The notes under the pieces are model-generated. The model had not been told where the DNA came from and did no database searches. It saw only the letters and a list, made by a program, of their open reading frames with translations. The position numbers were made by a program, and so were the translations under genes. Shown here piece after piece: positions 61,398-64,000 of a DNA stretch of 64,000 bases (positions are counted from its first letter, which is position 1; each line of letters opens with the position of its first letter). Origin of the DNA: Flavobacterium sp. N1736. Lineage in GTDB: Bacteria; Bacteroidota; Bacteroidia; Flavobacteriales; Flavobacteriaceae. The stretch is from positions 2,976,001 through 3,040,000 of the forward strand of contig NZ_CP109994.1 in NCBI RefSeq assembly GCF_025947065.1, in the 5' to 3' direction.

Positions 61398-62741
61398 CTA
61401 ATTTTCAGCTTTTTCAGGAATTTTCACTTTAACCGAAAGAAGTGATAAGGCATAAACAAACGCAGGAGCTGCGGTACGCATGGCCGCGTGGTTTATAGTA
61501 AGAAGCCAAAATAAATAAAAAGAAAAGAAATATAAGTGCTGCCAATTATTGAGATAAAGAACAAATGGCGTTATTAATAATATCAAAAGTCCTAAAATAC
61601 CAAACAAACCGTGCTCACTTAACATTCGGGTTATTTCATTATGAGAAGCGGCGTCTAAACTAAACAGCTCTTTTCTTAGCTCTTTACCCATACCGGCTCC
61701 GATTCCTAAAATAGGATTATCCATAAATAATTTTAATTCGGTATCCATGATTTCTTCACGACCCCCCAATCGATCTTTTTTTAGTCTTCCTGCCGCATCT
61801 TTATTAGCATAACGCTTATTAATTAAGCCGCCCGTTTCTAAAGAAGTATATGTCCAAATTCCTATTCCCATAAGTGTCGTCACGATAAAAACTAAAGAGA
61901 ACTTACCTCTGCCCCTTGCATTTGAAAAATAAAACATTAAACTTAATAAACAGGCAATCATCACTACAGCCGTAATTACTCCTCCTCTTGAAAAAGTAAC
62001 AATGCCCCTGTAGCTCACCATAATTAATATAATTCCGTTCAAAATCATTAATTTTTTTGATTTTGAAAATAAAATTAATTGAGTGAAAAAGATAAAAATC
62101 CCTAATCCCAAAACAGTAGAAACCTGATTGGGTCCAAAACCTCCCGAAGTTTCAAAGTTCGATTGTGTACCTGTTAATACTTGTTTTACGCTGGGATTAT
62201 ATAAAAATAAATAGACTGTAGTAGTAAAAATAGGCAATCCCATTGCGACAACTACTTTTTGTAAATCTGCAAATAGAATCTTCCTTTGAAACATATAAAT
62301 GGCAGAAATTGCCAAACAAACCGGTCCAGATAAATTAAAGAATAACGCCTTTTTAACATCTACATTATAGTAATCTGTTGATGTTGATGTTATCAGTATT
62401 CCCGGAATTAACAAAATCAGAAAAAACCAGTAAATAAAGGCATTGGTAGAAAAATTGCTGTAAATAATACCTACAAGCATGAAGAAAATAACATTGAATT
62501 TAACATATTCATTATTAAAATTCCCGTCAGTCATTCTTAAAAACACCTCAACACCTACCATGTAAGCAGCAATTAAAAGAACTTCATTGTTTCTGTTTTT
62601 TGTTTTGTAAACAAGATAAAATCCTAATATTGGAATTACAAGTGCATATATTTTTGACAAAAAAGGCACTGCAAAAACCACCAAAGCTATTAGTGCATGA
62701 ATAAAAATCAGAAAACCATAAGACCATGAAATGTTTTTCAT
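61398..62741 (-). CDS. O-antigen ligase/polymerase (Wzy/WaaL superfamily)
   Basis: This 447-residue polytopic membrane protein has about 11 helices and one large periplasmic loop. The loop carries the Wzy_C signature: GRLKKDRLGGREEIMDTELKLFMDNPILGIGAGM, then SHNEITRMLSEHGLFG. Members either join O-antigen to lipid A-core or polymerise repeat units; the sequence alone does not separate the two. It lies between a glycosyltransferase gene (6 bases) and the priming transferase, so a role in polymerising the same glycan is likely. Confidence 0.9.
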   Translation of the reverse strand: MKNISWSYGFLIFIHALIALVVFAVPFLSKIYALVIPILGFYLVYKTKNRNNEVLLIAAYMVGVEVFLRMTDGNFNNEYVKFNVIFFMLVGIIYSNFSTNAFIYWFFLILLIPGILITSTSTDYYNVDVKKALFFNLSGPVCLAISAIYMFQRKILFADLQKVVVAMGLPIFTTTVYLFLYNPSVKQVLTGTQSNFETSGGFGPNQVSTVLGLGIFIFFTQLILFSKSKKLMILNGIILIMVSYRGIVTFSRGGVITAVVMIACLLSLMFYFSNARGRGKFSLVFIVTTLMGIGIWTYTSLETGGLINKRYANKDAAGRLKKDRLGGREEIMDTELKLFMDNPILGIGAGMGKELRKELFSLDAASHNEITRMLSEHGLFGILGLLILLITPFVLYLNNWQHLYFFSFYLFWLLTINHAAMRTAAPAFVYALSLLSVKVKIPEKAEN

Positions 62742-62747
62742 ATTTAT

Positions 62748-63818
62748 TTAATTTGTATAAGCAGAGATTAACTTTTCTATTACAATCTCTTCTGAATAAT
62801 GCTGCTCAACGGATTGCTTAAAATTATCTCCTAAAGTTTTCCTAAGCGAATCATCATCCGTAATTTTTTTCAACTGCGATTTCACCTCTAAATACGATAG
62901 AGGATCAAACAGCAAGCCGTTTACTTCATTTTGAATAATAGAGGAACAATATCCCACATTTGTAGAAATTACGGCTAAATTCTCTAAACCATATTCAAGT
63001 AGCGTTACGGGAAATCCTTCTTGTGTCGAAGCTAAAACACCAACAGATGCTTGCGACAAGATATATCTGACATCATTTTTTGCTCCGTACAAATGTATGG
63101 CATTCTCTAATGAATAAGACGTTATATGCTTTTTTATCTCATTTGAATAGTTGTCAAAATAATCTTTTCCGATGAGATGTAAAGTCCAGCCACTTTCGTT
63201 TAATTTTAACTCGGTAAAAGCTTTTAGGATCAAAATATGATTTTTTGGATTTTTTAAATTCGCCAAAAAAACAATTCTTTTACCTGCGTTTCCTTTTAAA
63301 TTGGTCAACTGTTCCGTTTCGGCTTTTGAAGTTATAAAATTAGGAATAAAAATCACTCGGGAACAGTGCATGTTTTTCTTGCTCCATTCTTGTAACTGAA
63401 GATTAACTACAAAAATAGCAGAAAAAAAAGCCGATAAATATATCAAAACCCTATTCTTTTCTTTCGTTTCTTTTTCTCTTGTTCCGTAATGATCATGCCA
63501 GGTAATTTTTATTCCCGGCAAAGTCAATTTTACTAAAACGGCTATAAAAAACGAAGAACTATGCGCATGAATAATATCGATCTGATTTTTTTTGATATAT
63601 TTTCTTAAACGAAAAACGGCTTGAAAATCAACACTATTTTTCTTTTCCAAAAACAAATAAGAAACATTCGAATTTATCTGATCTTTTAAAGAACCTTCTT
63701 TTCTTGTTGCTATTAAACCAGAGAATGCTATTTTTTTGGCTAATGCATTTGCATAATTAACCGCCATTCGTTCTGCTCCGCCAGCATCTAAAGAATCTAT
63801 TATTTGTACAATTCTCAT
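62748..63818 (-). CDS. Glycosyltransferase, GT4 family
   Basis: The 356-residue GT-B fold enzyme begins MRIVQIIDSLDAGGAERMAVNYANAL, the usual acceptor-side start. ILSQASVGVLASTQEGFPVTLLEYGLENLAVISTNVGYCSSII holds the E(x7)E donor-sugar motif in degenerate form (Glu near 272). HAHSSSFF and HDHYGTREKE add conserved histidines. It should transfer a sugar from a nucleotide donor to the growing lipid-linked glycan on the cytosolic face. It overlaps the upstream glycosyltransferase by 4 bases. The sugar specificity is unknown. Confidence 0.92.
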   Translation of the reverse strand: MRIVQIIDSLDAGGAERMAVNYANALAKKIAFSGLIATRKEGSLKDQINSNVSYLFLEKKNSVDFQAVFRLRKYIKKNQIDIIHAHSSSFFIAVLVKLTLPGIKITWHDHYGTREKETKEKNRVLIYLSAFFSAIFVVNLQLQEWSKKNMHCSRVIFIPNFITSKAETEQLTNLKGNAGKRIVFLANLKNPKNHILILKAFTELKLNESGWTLHLIGKDYFDNYSNEIKKHITSYSLENAIHLYGAKNDVRYILSQASVGVLASTQEGFPVTLLEYGLENLAVISTNVGYCSSIIQNEVNGLLFDPLSYLEVKSQLKKITDDDSLRKTLGDNFKQSVEQHYSEEIVIEKLISAYTN

Positions 63819-64000
63819 TTTACCAAAAGCTTTTTAATTTCAGACTCAAAAACATCCGTTGTATATTCCTGCGACCACTTTATTGCTAATTTACTTTTAT
63901 CTAAAAACAAATTCTCGTCTGTAATTATTTCTGTAATTTTAGCCAGATCATCCTTTATACTCATGTCTAGTAAAACGCCTCTGTTTCCGTAATCAAGCAT
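63815..64000 (-). CDS. Glycosyltransferase C-terminal end, 5' part outside window
   Basis: Only about 61 C-terminal residues are visible (LDYGNRGVLLDMSIKDDLAKITEIITDEN...). The pattern of Gly-x-Leu-Leu followed by a helix of spaced acidic and hydrophobic residues is the typical last segment of GT4-type enzymes. It overlaps the next gene (ATGA-type, 4 bases), so it belongs to the same operon. The ATG at the edge is probably internal, as the gene must extend beyond 64000. Confidence 0.65.
   Translation of the reverse strand: MLDYGNRGVLLDMSIKDDLAKITEIITDENLFLDKSKLAIKWSQEYTTDVFESEIKKLLVK

Overview
The window is a chromosomal segment of a Flavobacteriia member, most likely a Flavobacterium species. 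The signs are AT-rich DNA, promoters of the Bacteroidota type (TTG, about 20 bases, TAnnTTTG), two SusC/SusD pairs, a PorV/PorQ-family protein of the type IX secretion world, an Lnb-type lipoprotein acyltransferase, and lipoproteins with acidic residues after the lipidated cysteine. Most of it is core chromosome. There is no phage, transposase, CRISPR array or rRNA. Names come from motifs and family knowledge only, because no database search was possible.

Layout. 1-3.5 kb: a CorA-type transporter (cut by the left edge), folD and ffh. 3.7-8.3 kb: an envelope acylation operon made of an MBOAT acyltransferase and two SGNH-hydrolase-like proteins, one carrying an internal LysM. 8.6-12.8 kb: a haem-uptake locus (HmuY-like lipoprotein and TonB receptor) facing a DUF6607-like secreted protein across a symmetric divergent promoter. 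13-22.8 kb: two tandem SusC/SusD pairs with no adjacent enzymes or regulator. Each susC is preceded by a copy of the same small terminated element, a candidate RNA. 23-34 kb: argS, a TonB-type receptor, cutC, fabH, an orphan ABC ATPase, an OmpA/lipocalin-like lipoprotein pair and htpG. 34-39 kb: a patatin, two lipoproteins and a class I-like HMG-CoA reductase. 39-42 kb: two tandem tRNA-Thr(UGU) genes, then idi-queD-bcp-manA. 42.6-49.4 kb: msrB-msrA, an aminopeptidase P, a quinone reductase, a DUF6630-like protein and a flavoprotein. 49.4-57.5 kb: an RHH antitoxin with a toxin remnant, recQ, kdsD-tatC-CMD-lptB, a DUF5808 protein, a GH25 lysozyme and pssA. 57.7-64 kb: a PorV-like protein, Lnb, and the start of a polysaccharide cluster (priming sugar transferase, O-antigen ligase/polymerase, two glycosyltransferases).

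How the genes fit together. Many genes build or service the outer envelope. KdsD and LptB belong to LPS synthesis and export, the right-edge cluster makes a surface glycan, the MBOAT/SGNH operon probably acylates a periplasmic or surface polymer, Lnb finishes lipoproteins, and SusC/D and HmuY/R import nutrients. Idi and HMG-CoA reductase belong to isoprenoid synthesis by the mevalonate route.

The most unusual layer is intergenic. At least ten gaps hold long inverted repeats from several unrelated word families, for example CAGTCTCAGT, CGCAAAGTCGCGAAG, GAGGAACGAAGC and CCACAGATTA. They occur in gaps of every gene orientation and are mostly not simple terminators. Together with the duplicated element upstream of the susC genes, they are the best candidates here for something not yet described.
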